From EX4572-165 sp964581795 (GTDB lineage: Archaea; Thermoplasmatota; E2; DHVEG-1), in contig CAZOPW010000001.1 of the NCBI GenBank assembly GCA_964581795.1, positions 1-64,000 of the forward strand: a DNA stretch of 64,000 nt, read 5' to 3'. The notes beneath the pieces are model-generated. The model was not told the DNA's origin, did not search any database, and saw only the letters and a program-made list of their open reading frames with translations. Each line of letters opens with the position of its first letter. Position 1 is the first letter of the stretch. A program made the translations under genes and the position numbers. Positions 9,101-16,942 of this stretch are shown piece by piece.

Positions 9101-9601
9101 AGCTTATTCCTTTGGTATATTGAAATGAAGTTCCATTTTCTTAAAAGAATTATTATTCATAAAAAACCACTTACTGCCGAAGGAATAAAATCAGCATCTA
9201 GACCATCACAAGGATTTGTTAAAGACACGCTACTAACACTTCAGCAATCTATTGAATCAATTGATAAAACTCTTTTCGGAGACTATGACCCATGGGTACA
9301 AACAAAGGCAGATATCAATCAAACTATGTATAATATCGATCTATTCACTGAAAAACCGGACGCATATGTTGGCATTCAACAAAAACTTTTAACAGATGAT
9401 CAAAATTGTAAAAGAATAGTAAAATTGTTAGAGAAAAATGATTATACTGTGGAACTAATCAAGAAAAAGACAAAATTAACAAGTGACGACCTGAGTAATG
9501 AATTAACCACACTATTAAAATATGGTCTAATTAAAGAAAAAGAAAAAGATAAGTTTCAGTTGACAGTACAAGCTCAAAAAATAATGAAAGAAAAAAAATA
9601 A
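6164..9601 (+). CDS. five-PKD surface receptor-like protein with cytoplasmic winged helix
   Basis: 1145 residues from ATG 6164 (a weak GAAGGCGTG precedes it; ATG 6143 is in frame). After the signal peptide come a NosD/parallel-beta-helix region (about 40-270, repeated ISINNLTL, IYNNTI-type turns), five PKD domains (about 290-720; motifs WNLGDG, YNWTFDDG, YNWSFGD, CTWTFGDG, WSWSFADD), a domain like that preceding PGF-type C-termini (about 725-865), an Ig-like domain and one membrane helix near residue 970 (LWAWYSFILFSGSLFLWYI). The 150-residue cytoplasmic tail ends in a winged-helix fold (LTSDDLSNELTTLLKYGLIKE). PKD and beta-helix regions usually bind carbohydrate or protein. The helix-turn-helix tail suggests membrane-to-DNA signalling, which is inference. 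Very Asn/Thr-rich with many glycosylation sequons. Confidence 0.8.
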   Translation: MKGKDGWKKTETILVTVFLITMSITSFFIIDSSNASILYVESEDSLQDKINQSSDGDVIQINQSITLSNFIIINKSIILNGKTGSIIQINGCDYGFNITTSNVSINNLTLYNCSTAITVKNQTQTLDNITISNITITNCSLYGVYSYHTTQLNISSSTIITNTGSGIFLLNTSSTIIYNNTIEENPNTGLNITQLSNNNTIRNNSFINNSISINITNSKNNLIHNNTFLNCTESHTFDNSINRWNTSTHGNYWNDYTGTDHDDNDIGDSSYIISGGSNLDEKPLGFFLPIVDFSYAPITPTTGNTITFTDNSTDPNDEDNPNLSYFWNLGDGNTSQEESPTHSYSDNGIYNVSLNVTNAYQQWNSTNQTIIVSNLGPTSLFTYSPNPSIVNETITFTNECSDTDGAIVAYNWTFDDGYYLNTTEKTNPTHTYNQSREYNVKLNITDNDGYIDTYTQTVSVTFKPQANFTIDISNPSTSDIITLNDTSTDIDGSIASYNWSFGDETFSQNQNPTHSYSDDGSYTITLNVTDNKGAFNQTSKNIIITNTPPTANFSFTPQNPTDTQIITFTDNSIDIDGSISNCTWTFGDGTTSYSQNSTTHQYADNGTYTVTLNVTDDDGDTGEHSVNINVSNVGPTAGFTFEPSNPLVGEIIWFNDTSTDQDGTIGNWSWSFADDTVNYSQNTSHIYSNLKSYDVTLSVTDNDGNTSSITKHLILKERTIKPITTTCPAYYNLTDESDVTIQIKTSNSTNLSVSKYSERPSTVERNISEYINLEKYFEITLENQSLLEWINVSLFYDQNDLNDDIDESSLKIFYWNETTKEWIKVLNCSNNVSNTNGYSGFVNANLSHLTLFTLGGTLIQDETTPPTLPTLINSSNNSMFSIANPTLNISYNQIVPCFTASLNGTTLPVETSDNKTFSVFVNTDLKNGNYSLQLTLVNATLIRTDTIYFTIFVPVETSHSSRSVEIPLWAWYSFILFSGSLFLWYIEMKFHFLKRIIIHKKPLTAEGIKSASRPSQGFVKDTLLTLQQSIESIDKTLFGDYDPWVQTKADINQTMYNIDLFTEKPDAYVGIQQKLLTDDQNCKRIVKLLEKNDYTVELIKKKTKLTSDDLSNELTTLLKYGLIKEKEKDKFQLTVQAQKIMKEKK

Positions 9602-9620
9602 GTTGATTAGTAATCAACTT
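9600..9620. terminator. palindrome spanning two convergent stop codons
   Basis: AAGTTGATTA-g-TAATCAACTT is a perfect 10-bp inverted repeat that contains both the TAA of the plus-strand PKD gene (9599-9601) and the TAA of the minus-strand gene (9619-9621). It probably ends transcription in both directions, although T-runs are short. Confidence 0.5.
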
Positions 9621-11133
9621 AAACTGTTTCTGTTCTTAAGTGATAGTATACATGTGTGGAATATTTTCCGGCCCATTGACCAAGAGGTATATCACAAGTA
9701 AACTCGATGTAATGGCTTTGATCATTTTGACCATTGAATGCTTTTAAAGAATTTGCAGCATCATCTGTTTCATTATAAAAATTTGGATATAAAGGATCTA
9801 AACCATCATCGCCTGCTTCACCAGCATACTTACAAGTACCATTTACTTCATGTGTTTCATTTGTCAATGAATTCCCAGTGGTTCCATTACATGTTCCATA
9901 TAATCCAATCCAGTAGGTTCCAGTTCCTGTATCGCTAAAATTCACCCTACTAGTTCGAGTTCCACCACGCACCCAAATCGTATTATTATCTAGTATTAGA
10001 TGAGATGGAGCAGTGTCTAGTGTATAGCTTAGATCTTCAGCTGCTGTGTGTAATAAATCATCAATATGCATTACTAAACTGTAATTTCCATTGGATCGAG
10101 TGCGAATTGACACATTCTGAGATGTACCACCATTGAATGAATTTGAACTATTTGTTGAATATTTCCCACCTGGAGCTCCCTGAATCTCTGCATCACCTGC
10201 ACTAACGATTTCAGTGTATGAATAAATACCAAATTCATCATTGACCCATGATTTGAACGGACCATCAGCATATGTTGATCCATCACCACATTCACCGAAA
10301 TTTTGAACAGTTACATTTAAATTCCAAGACCATGAGTTATTAAATGCTTCCCAACAAGTTGTTTCATAATCAAGAATACCCGGTCCATCTGTACTTGGAT
10401 AACCTCCATCATTTTCAACCGAATAATTAGTCCAGGTATTCCCTGTTCCATCTGGTCCAGGTGCATATCTGAACTGATAACCTGGTTTAAACTGAAATGT
10501 TAAATTATGGGTTTCAGTTGATGAAAGGCCTAGAGTATCACTTACAACTCGTTCAGTAAAATTACCTTTTGTTAATTCAGTTTGGTTTGTTGGCCACGAA
10601 ATATTATAATACGGAGTAGTGTTTGATGTGTTATCATAATATAGGAAGAAATTACGATTTGATCCATGATTGCCCGAGGTATTATAACCAGTTCCATCGT
10701 CATTATCAGTTCCATTGTCATGCCAACCTGTTATATTGATATATTCAATATTATCCCAGCCTTGATCACTACTAATATTTATGACAAATCGGAGCCAGGT
10801 TGCATTATCCACTTCAGTCATATTATTTCTGATTGATACCCAATTATTATCATCATTATCTGGAAATGAGGTGTCGTTTTCTGTTTTGACTCCTGTATAT
10901 CTTTGGATATCATACCATAAAATTCGAGGATATTTACTCTCCACAGTTACATTTAAATACGTGTCATTATGCCAAGCTGAAGCGTTCGTTGAACAATCCT
11001 CCCAATTATTCCCTGCTTGCACAATAAACGGTCTTTTCAAAGGCGTGTTTCCAGTAAAGCTAACAAATGTTGCTGCTATAAGTATAAGGAGAACGAGCGT
11101 TGTTATAATCTTTTTTTCCATTATTTTCTTCAT
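9619..11133 (-). CDS. secreted Asn-rich surface protein, shared-domain family member 2
   Basis: 504 residues from ATG 11133 (GTG 11142 and ATG 11121 are also possible). It has a signal peptide (KKIITTLVLLILIAATF), then the same domain as the 4.7 kb protein: ASAWHN, RFVINISSDQGWDNIEYINIT, QFRYAPG, DEFGIYSYTEI, GGKYS, GNYSLV, and the final IPLGQWAGKYSTHVYYHL. It is longer through Gly/Asn/Thr-rich insertions. It is dense in N-x-S/T sequons and has several Cys. No anchor is seen, so it is secreted or held by other surface proteins. Its promoter carries a TATA box and a TGCATA-type hexamer array exactly like those of the archaellin operons, which suggests joint expression with the archaellum. Confidence 0.75.
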   Translation of the reverse strand: MKKIMEKKIITTLVLLILIAATFVSFTGNTPLKRPFIVQAGNNWEDCSTNASAWHNDTYLNVTVESKYPRILWYDIQRYTGVKTENDTSFPDNDDNNWVSIRNNMTEVDNATWLRFVINISSDQGWDNIEYINITGWHDNGTDNDDGTGYNTSGNHGSNRNFFLYYDNTSNTTPYYNISWPTNQTELTKGNFTERVVSDTLGLSSTETHNLTFQFKPGYQFRYAPGPDGTGNTWTNYSVENDGGYPSTDGPGILDYETTCWEAFNNSWSWNLNVTVQNFGECGDGSTYADGPFKSWVNDEFGIYSYTEIVSAGDAEIQGAPGGKYSTNSSNSFNGGTSQNVSIRTRSNGNYSLVMHIDDLLHTAAEDLSYTLDTAPSHLILDNNTIWVRGGTRTSRVNFSDTGTGTYWIGLYGTCNGTTGNSLTNETHEVNGTCKYAGEAGDDGLDPLYPNFYNETDDAANSLKAFNGQNDQSHYIEFTCDIPLGQWAGKYSTHVYYHLRTETV

Positions 11134-11211
11134 ATTTTCCACATCCCATCCGCGAGTGATATATTATTTTCATCCCAATTACTACTTTATACGAAAAAGC
11201 AAACGCTATCA

Positions 11212-11265
11212 TTTCTTTTATACCTTTTTTGTAGGTGCATATCCTTATACATGTGCAGGTAATAA
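11212..11265 (-). promoter_or_regulatory. promoter with 6-bp-phased hexamer array (site A)
   Basis: On the plus strand the hexamers TGTAGG TGCATA TCCTTA TACATG TGCAGG TAATAA run without phase shift from 11230 to 11265. Directly next to them, on the minus strand, GGTATAAAAG (about 11214-11223) is a good TATA box for the gene starting at 11133. The arrangement of array, TATA box and start matches sites at 27.1, 29.8 and 33.4 kb. Confidence 0.65.
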
Positions 11266-11295
11266 TACAAAAAAAGTAGAAAAATATATAATTTT

Positions 11296-13998
11296 TTAGA
11301 TACGTTCAATTTTTTTAATAATTCTTGATGAATATGTCCCCCATGTGCCATAAGGTATTGAAATCTGAAATTGTACACTTACTGAATCACTCGTTCCCTG
11401 ACTTGAGGCACTTCTATTCTGTAAAAGAACAATGGCATGTTGTTCTCCACAACCAGCAAATGTTGTGTTGACAAGAAGATCATCATCAACATCTGCTTCT
11501 TTCAAAAGACTAAGATTTCCACCAATCCCTATCTCGTCTGGTCCATTATTTTGAGTGAGATTATCCACAAAATATATCTTTAATCTAAAATCTGCGTTAC
11601 TAATAAAATCAATCGTAAATATGTTTGATACTTCATTCATCCCTGGTGCTCCAGTTATTTCTATTAATTCTGGTGCTTTTAGAGCTGAGTAATAATTTAT
11701 ACCATATTCATCCAGATAATAATTATAATTTGAAAGGTTATCATAAATTGTACAATTCAAATTCCATGAATAAGGATCATTATAACTATTTTCAGTATTA
11801 TTCCATGATTCATTACTTGTTGCACAATGTGTTTGATTTCCAGGTATGAATGAAATATTGATAATCCGAGTAGTTTGATTAATGATTTTTTCGGAGCAAT
11901 TAGTTAGTTGTAGGGTTGATTCATCATCAGGCCATATCATAGTAAACTGACCTGTACCAGTCGTATTTTTGTATTGGAGGAACATATTATAATTTTCACC
12001 TGTAGTTTGGTTATATTCTGAAGTATCATCACCTTGATCGTACCAACTGGCGATATTTATATAATCAATATCCGACCACCCATTTCGATCAGTAACATTA
12101 ATTAAAAAAATATACTCCTTTCCTACATCAAGACAGCCTGTTTGATTATTCAATTTACTCCCAGAATTATTCTGTAAATCAAATGAATTAATAACCGGAT
12201 CAAACTGATGAATAGCAAATGAGAAAGTTTCATTAGTCCAATGCGTTCCATCTGTTACATTTATACTCCACCAATACTTGTGATCAAAAAGAGTTGCCCA
12301 AGAAGTATTTGTTACCTGATAAGTTCCATCATTAACTCCGTTTCCAGTTCCATTCGTCACATTGAATGTTTCCCAGGTTCCTGATTGATTAGTTCTCCAA
12401 GTAATATTCATCAACTCAGGATTTGGATCAAAGATTGTTATCTCAAAGTAAGCTGGTTTTTTTGGAGTGAAAAAATCTTCATCTGATGGTGATGGATTAC
12501 TAACTGTTGGAGCTGCACTTTCTTCTTTTTCAAGTTTAATAAAATTGCTTTGGTTAAATATTGTGTTATATGAAGTTTTTATCCATGATTGATTTCTTTT
12601 CAATGTTGAAAGTCTTAACTCATCAAGTCTTCCCTCAAAAAAATTATCAGGGCTTTCACCCTCTTCACCAATTGTAAGGTTATCATTTCCAATGATCGAA
12701 ATATTACCATATGAAGGCGTTGTTTTGAAGGATTGCTCACCATTGATGTATACACTAAGATTTGTTCCATTCCCAACTCCAGCTACATGAATCCATGTAT
12801 CCTGTATAATGGTATTATTAAAAGACTCTGCTATCTTAAATTCTCCATCATGAACAGCAAACTTGATATTATTCGTAGAAGATTCAAATTTGAGAACATA
12901 CTGATGCTTTCCGGTTCCTTGCCATCGCCCTATAATGCCTCCATCATGAGTTAAATCCTGTACATTAATCCATGCAGATAATGTCAATTCATTACCTGTG
13001 CCACTGAAATTCAAAGTTGAATCGTATGGAATCAAGATTGAGTCATTATTGCCATCAAAATCAAATCCACCATTTACAACTGCATCAATATCATCATTTA
13101 TATCCATACCAGAAGTGGTTCCATTGTTTTTATTTTTTGTACTATCACTAATATCTCCAACTCCTCCATCAATATCTTCTTCCTCCAAATGATGAATCAT
13201 TACAAAATTATCATCCCATACCATAGATGGATTTTCTTGAATGCTACTATCGCTATTATTATAATACATCCATATACTCGTATTTTCAATTGAACTTAAT
13301 CTTGGAATTTTTACCCAAGCCGTAAGATTTCCTTCCGAATAGGTTTCGATTTCATGAGAATATTTTGTTGTATTGTCACTATATGAGACAAACGCTATAT
13401 CATGACCGTCATTTTCTGCTTTTTGATTTAAATCAGAATCAGATATGTTTATTAAAACAGGAAAATCTATGAGGGTACTTTGAACTTGGCTTTTATTTAT
13501 CTCTATTTTTTTTCTAAAACCCCAATTATTATTCCACCAGTTAGTTGCATCATTATAGGCATATACCGTTTTGTTTCCAAAAGTAAATTCGAGAACATGT
13601 TTTCCAAGAGTATTTACCTTTGATATCTCATATACATCCATTGAAGAACTAAAATTTTTAATGATGACACAATCATCTTTCCAAAGAGTATCAAAAGTTT
13701 CTTTTTCATTTCTTATTGAATTAAAAAGGAGATCACAGGTAGAACATTTATGTTTACTCCAAGTAGTGCCTTCCACAGCTCGAATTGAAAGATCCGCGGT
13801 TCCTTCGACCGTAAATGTAACTGTCCAATAGCCACCTTTTTTTGGATAACTTTGAATATTTATTATTCGAATTGAAGGTTTTATTTCCTCAGCCTGGGTT
13901 GAAAAAAATGATGGAGAAACATAAAAATGAATTGAAAGACTAAGCAAACTGAAAAATGCTAGTACACAAACGATTTTGTTAACCCATCGTTTTTCCAT
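11296..13998 (-). CDS. large secreted protein: DUF2341, LamG-like and shared C-terminal domain
   Basis: 900 residues; ATG 13998 follows GGTGG by six bases. After a signal peptide there is an N-terminal beta domain with a CSTCD motif, a DUF2341 domain (about 155-270, WWNNNWGFRKKIEI, VWIYYNN-like WMYYNNSDSS), a concanavalin/LamG-like lectin fold (about 305-470, LTLSAWINVQDLTHDGGIIG, DELRLS), an Ig-like stretch (about 500-600) and finally the ~290-residue domain shared with the 4.7 and 9.6 kb proteins (INVTDRNGWSDIDYINIASWYDQG, DEYGINYY, IPYGTWGTYSSRIIKKI). DUF2341 plus LamG often occurs in archaeal surface and carbohydrate-binding proteins. No catalytic motif is seen; a binding or surface-layer role is likely. 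Confidence 0.75.
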   Translation of the reverse strand: MEKRWVNKIVCVLAFFSLLSLSIHFYVSPSFFSTQAEEIKPSIRIINIQSYPKKGGYWTVTFTVEGTADLSIRAVEGTTWSKHKCSTCDLLFNSIRNEKETFDTLWKDDCVIIKNFSSSMDVYEISKVNTLGKHVLEFTFGNKTVYAYNDATNWWNNNWGFRKKIEINKSQVQSTLIDFPVLINISDSDLNQKAENDGHDIAFVSYSDNTTKYSHEIETYSEGNLTAWVKIPRLSSIENTSIWMYYNNSDSSIQENPSMVWDDNFVMIHHLEEEDIDGGVGDISDSTKNKNNGTTSGMDINDDIDAVVNGGFDFDGNNDSILIPYDSTLNFSGTGNELTLSAWINVQDLTHDGGIIGRWQGTGKHQYVLKFESSTNNIKFAVHDGEFKIAESFNNTIIQDTWIHVAGVGNGTNLSVYINGEQSFKTTPSYGNISIIGNDNLTIGEEGESPDNFFEGRLDELRLSTLKRNQSWIKTSYNTIFNQSNFIKLEKEESAAPTVSNPSPSDEDFFTPKKPAYFEITIFDPNPELMNITWRTNQSGTWETFNVTNGTGNGVNDGTYQVTNTSWATLFDHKYWWSINVTDGTHWTNETFSFAIHQFDPVINSFDLQNNSGSKLNNQTGCLDVGKEYIFLINVTDRNGWSDIDYINIASWYDQGDDTSEYNQTTGENYNMFLQYKNTTGTGQFTMIWPDDESTLQLTNCSEKIINQTTRIINISFIPGNQTHCATSNESWNNTENSYNDPYSWNLNCTIYDNLSNYNYYLDEYGINYYSALKAPELIEITGAPGMNEVSNIFTIDFISNADFRLKIYFVDNLTQNNGPDEIGIGGNLSLLKEADVDDDLLVNTTFAGCGEQHAIVLLQNRSASSQGTSDSVSVQFQISIPYGTWGTYSSRIIKKIERI

Positions 13999-14217
13999 CT
14001 TAATCCACCAATGATATTCATTTTTGCGAGGAGGATTATGTAAAAATCAATAATGACCAGTACAATAGGGTCGTCAATAAAATCTTCCAGTTAACACTGT
14101 TTACATTGAGTAACAATTACTAATTGGTTGTACCCATCTAAACCCATCCTCGTTAAGAACTCAATTGGTGCTAGATTATTTAAACCTTACGTCAAAATAT
14201 ATTGTAAATAAAAAAAA

Positions 14218-15999
14218 TTAAACTTCATTAAATGTTGCAATTTCAGCTCTTTCACCCTGAAAATCACCTGTTTTTACATTTACTTTAACTGGTATCTCAT
14301 TTTCTTCCTTTGAAAGAAAAACGGTATGATATGAAGCGTCATCAACACCTTTTAACCGATTCATATAATGTTGTTCTACACCTGGTAAGCCAGAGGGCCC
14401 AACAAAATCAACCAAGTGTTTCCCAACTAGTTCATCTTCAGAATAGCCCAGCATTTGGGCAAATCGTTTATTAGCCTTTTTAATGCGCCCACGTTGGAGA
14501 ACTGCAGCTTCTACAGTTAAAGAATTAAACAAATCATCTTTTTCTAAAATGCCTTCATCTTTTTCAGATTCGGGGTTTTCTTGTTCAGGTTGATGTGTGT
14601 AGGAGGCGGGTTGTTCTAATTCATGTGTTAAAACTTTGTCATATTGTTCATTGAGAAATGCTTCCTGTTCTGAAAGAAATTGCCTTCTTTTTTCAATTTC
14701 TTCCTCAAGTTTTTCTAGTTTTTCTCGCCAGGTGATAAATTCCTCAATTTTATGTTTAAATTCCTTTTTTTCTAGAATCATATCCGCTTCAAGTTGTTCG
14801 AGTTTGTGTTTTCTATCTGATAATTGCTGCATCATTTGTTGAAATTCTTCTCGCTTTTTTTTAATCGCTACACTGTCTCTAATAAATCTGAATTTGGAAT
14901 TGAAAAAGGTTTTAATTTCATTTCTTTTAAATTGAGCGTAACTTAGTTTTTTCTCAAGTTTATCATTTTCTTTTTTTAATTTTTTATTTTCTTTTTTAAG
15001 TTTCTTTATTGTATCTTTTAAAGAATTTGAAGTTTCTTTTTTCTTTTTATCTTTCTTTAATCCTTTTTTACCATCTGATAAATTTTCTTTTTTTACTAAA
15101 CGGGGGAGAAGAAATCGGTTCTTTGATTTTTCTTTATTTTTTGGTAAAAGAGTTGAAAATCGATTTTTAATATCTAGGTTTGTTTTCTTCGTTGATTCTT
15201 CAGATATTTCATTATTAGATTGATCTAATTCCTCTTTAGTTGATTCTGTTGATTTATCACTTGATTTTTCTTTGTTTGTTTTTGATTTTTTTGTTCTTTT
15301 TTTAATTTTAATTTTTTTCTTTGTTTTTTTTGCTGAATGGTTGTTGGATGTTTCTTTTTTCTTCCTGTTTGATGATTTTGAAGTTTTTTTAGGTTTCTCT
15401 TTGCTTTCTGTTTTTTCCTTTTTAGATGATTTTATCTTATCGCTTTTTTGGTTTGATGAATTTTCGATATCCTTTTTGGGATGATCATTTGTGCTTTTTT
15501 CTTCTTTTTGCTCCTTTTGAGATGTTTTCTGTTTTCTATCTTTATTTGTTGAAGAGGGGTTTTTTTTAGATAAAGTCGATTTTTTTTTCGGATTTGATTT
15601 CTTTTCTTCAGCTGTATTAACATCATTCAATGGAGTACCAACAAGATTCAATTGAGATACTCTACCATCCTCTTCGTTTTTTATTGGAAAGCCGGTCCAA
15701 GAAACCACCATTTTTTCTCCATGTGCAGTTTGAAAAGAAGTATCTATATCTACAGAATCAGGACTGAATCGAGCTTGGTTAACAAGTTTTTGAAGTTCTT
15801 CTGCTGGTATTTGCTTAGAAAAATAAGTTGAAAATGGAACGTCAAGGACCTCTTTTTTTGATGACCCTGTGAGTTGCTCTAATGTGTCATTAAATCGTGT
15901 GATATTCCCTTTTTTATCGATTCCTACAACTAAAGTTGATCCCTGATGTAATGGATCAGTGTCACGTATGTAAATAGGCCTCTCCATCTTTCTGTTCAT
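14218..15999 (-). CDS. PAS - basic linker - coiled coil - PAS protein
   Basis: 593 residues from ATG 15999 (ATG 15987 also possible). The N-terminal PAS covers about 15-130 (VGIDKKGNITRFNDTLEQLTG; FSTYF; VSWTGFPI). It is followed by about 190 residues of Lys/Ser/Glu-rich low-complexity linker (130-330), a long predicted coiled coil (330-475, heptad-rich KKLKKENKKLKKENDKLEKK and EKLEEEIEKRR) and a C-terminal PAS (480-590) close to that of the 1.3 kb membrane protein. There are no membrane helices and no kinase or receiver domain, so it is probably a soluble dimeric or scaffolding sensor. It stands next to, and divergent from, the archaellum motor operon, which suggests a link to motility, but this is only positional. 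Confidence 0.7.
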   Translation of the reverse strand: MNRKMERPIYIRDTDPLHQGSTLVVGIDKKGNITRFNDTLEQLTGSSKKEVLDVPFSTYFSKQIPAEELQKLVNQARFSPDSVDIDTSFQTAHGEKMVVSWTGFPIKNEEDGRVSQLNLVGTPLNDVNTAEEKKSNPKKKSTLSKKNPSSTNKDRKQKTSQKEQKEEKSTNDHPKKDIENSSNQKSDKIKSSKKEKTESKEKPKKTSKSSNRKKKETSNNHSAKKTKKKIKIKKRTKKSKTNKEKSSDKSTESTKEELDQSNNEISEESTKKTNLDIKNRFSTLLPKNKEKSKNRFLLPRLVKKENLSDGKKGLKKDKKKKETSNSLKDTIKKLKKENKKLKKENDKLEKKLSYAQFKRNEIKTFFNSKFRFIRDSVAIKKKREEFQQMMQQLSDRKHKLEQLEADMILEKKEFKHKIEEFITWREKLEKLEEEIEKRRQFLSEQEAFLNEQYDKVLTHELEQPASYTHQPEQENPESEKDEGILEKDDLFNSLTVEAAVLQRGRIKKANKRFAQMLGYSEDELVGKHLVDFVGPSGLPGVEQHYMNRLKGVDDASYHTVFLSKEENEIPVKVNVKTGDFQGERAEIATFNEV

Positions 16000-16115
16000 A
16001 CTCGTTTTCGTTAAAATTTCCCTATCCGTTTTCAGGTATACTCAATTTAATACTTATTTTAATACTTTTTGTTATTATGTGAGTCAAAGTTCCAATTTCA
16101 TTTACTTAATAATGT

Positions 16116-16160
16116 TTTTATAGGGGATATGTATTAGTTTATGCAGGTGGATCGCTAGGA
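16116..16160 (+). promoter_or_regulatory. archaellum motor operon promoter with weak hexamer array (site B)
   Basis: TTTTTATAGGGG (about 16116-16127) is a TATA-like box. Downstream, TGTATT AGTTTA TGCAGG TGGATC (16130-16153) keeps 6-bp phase and resembles the TGCATA arrays, but only two of four units fit well. Here they lie downstream of the TATA box rather than upstream, so this member is doubtful. AGGAGGGG at 16157-16164 is a strong ribosome site, placed well for an in-frame ATT at 16171 rather than for the ATG at 16183. Confidence 0.4.
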
Positions 16161-16182
16161 GGGGTATCCGATTAAGCTAAAG

Positions 16183-16932
16183 ATGGGAAAATCTGATAGT
16201 GCATCAGCTGACACTTCTGACAAGGAGAAAGAAGCACCAACTGAAGATGCTTCAAAGGCTGATAAGAATGCTGAACAACCTGAAGAGGATGTTGAAAATC
16301 TTCGTAAAGTGATAAAGCTTAATGATAATGCTAACGAAGATAAGAAATCTGATGAATCAAAAAAAGACAACGAGCAAGACGAAGATGATGTAGATGGAAT
16401 TGATGATTTAGTTGAAGAAGCTGAGGAAGAAGGAACTGCAGCTCCTGCATCAACACGAGAGGAACTTGAACAAAAAAGAGCGATTTTACAACGTATTAAG
16501 GATTTTGATTTTCAAATTAAAAAGAACCAACAAGATATTAATGCTGTAGGTGAAAAAATAGCAGCATTATCAAAGGATTTGGATGATCTTGTCAGTTTAT
16601 ATGAAATTGTTTCTGAACAAATGAATCCTTTTGTCGGTCTATCTAAGGTTACGAAAAAAAGATTGGAATCATTGGAGAATATTACAAATGAAGTTGATAC
16701 GTTAAAAGAAAAACTATCAACAATCGAGGCAGGTGGTTCTATTCAAACTTTAAAACAAGAACAACCTTCGACCATCGAACCAAGCTTTGAAATGGATTTA
16801 TCCGATCAGGAGATGGAAAGAATTATTGAACTGTCATTTTCAGAACTAAATCCTGAATTAAAGGTTGAAACCACAATTGATGATGCAATTGATGTTTTTA
16901 TCGAAAATTTAAAAGCCGGGAAGGTAAATTAG
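16183..16932 (+). CDS. arlC: archaellum accessory protein ArlC (FlaC)
   Basis: 249 residues. An acidic, Ser/Glu/Asp-rich N-terminal half (about 1-85) is followed by the FlaC domain (about 90-190), recognised by a coiled-coil segment with LDDLVSLYEIVSEQMNPFVG. The C-terminal part (DLSDQEMERIIELSFSEL) is less conserved. In Euryarchaeota FlaC/D/E form the cytosolic ring that couples the motor to CheF/CheY signals. First gene of the motor operon, ending 10 bases before the next gene. The start is uncertain: ATG 16183 lies 18 bases beyond its nearest ribosome site, whereas ATT 16171, in frame, is well spaced. Confidence 0.8.
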   Translation: MGKSDSASADTSDKEKEAPTEDASKADKNAEQPEEDVENLRKVIKLNDNANEDKKSDESKKDNEQDEDDVDGIDDLVEEAEEEGTAAPASTREELEQKRAILQRIKDFDFQIKKNQQDINAVGEKIAALSKDLDDLVSLYEIVSEQMNPFVGLSKVTKKRLESLENITNEVDTLKEKLSTIEAGGSIQTLKQEQPSTIEPSFEMDLSDQEMERIIELSFSELNPELKVETTIDDAIDVFIENLKAGKVN

Positions 16933-16942
16933 GTATTGGATT

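Noticed and set aside
10781..11299. 172-codon plus-strand frame
   Set aside because: Antisense to the signal peptide and first half of a clear secreted protein and across its promoter.
15272..15484. Hydrophobic-looking plus-strand frame inside the PAS/coiled-coil gene
   Set aside because: It is the complement of a Lys-rich linker, which always reads as Phe/Leu on the other strand.
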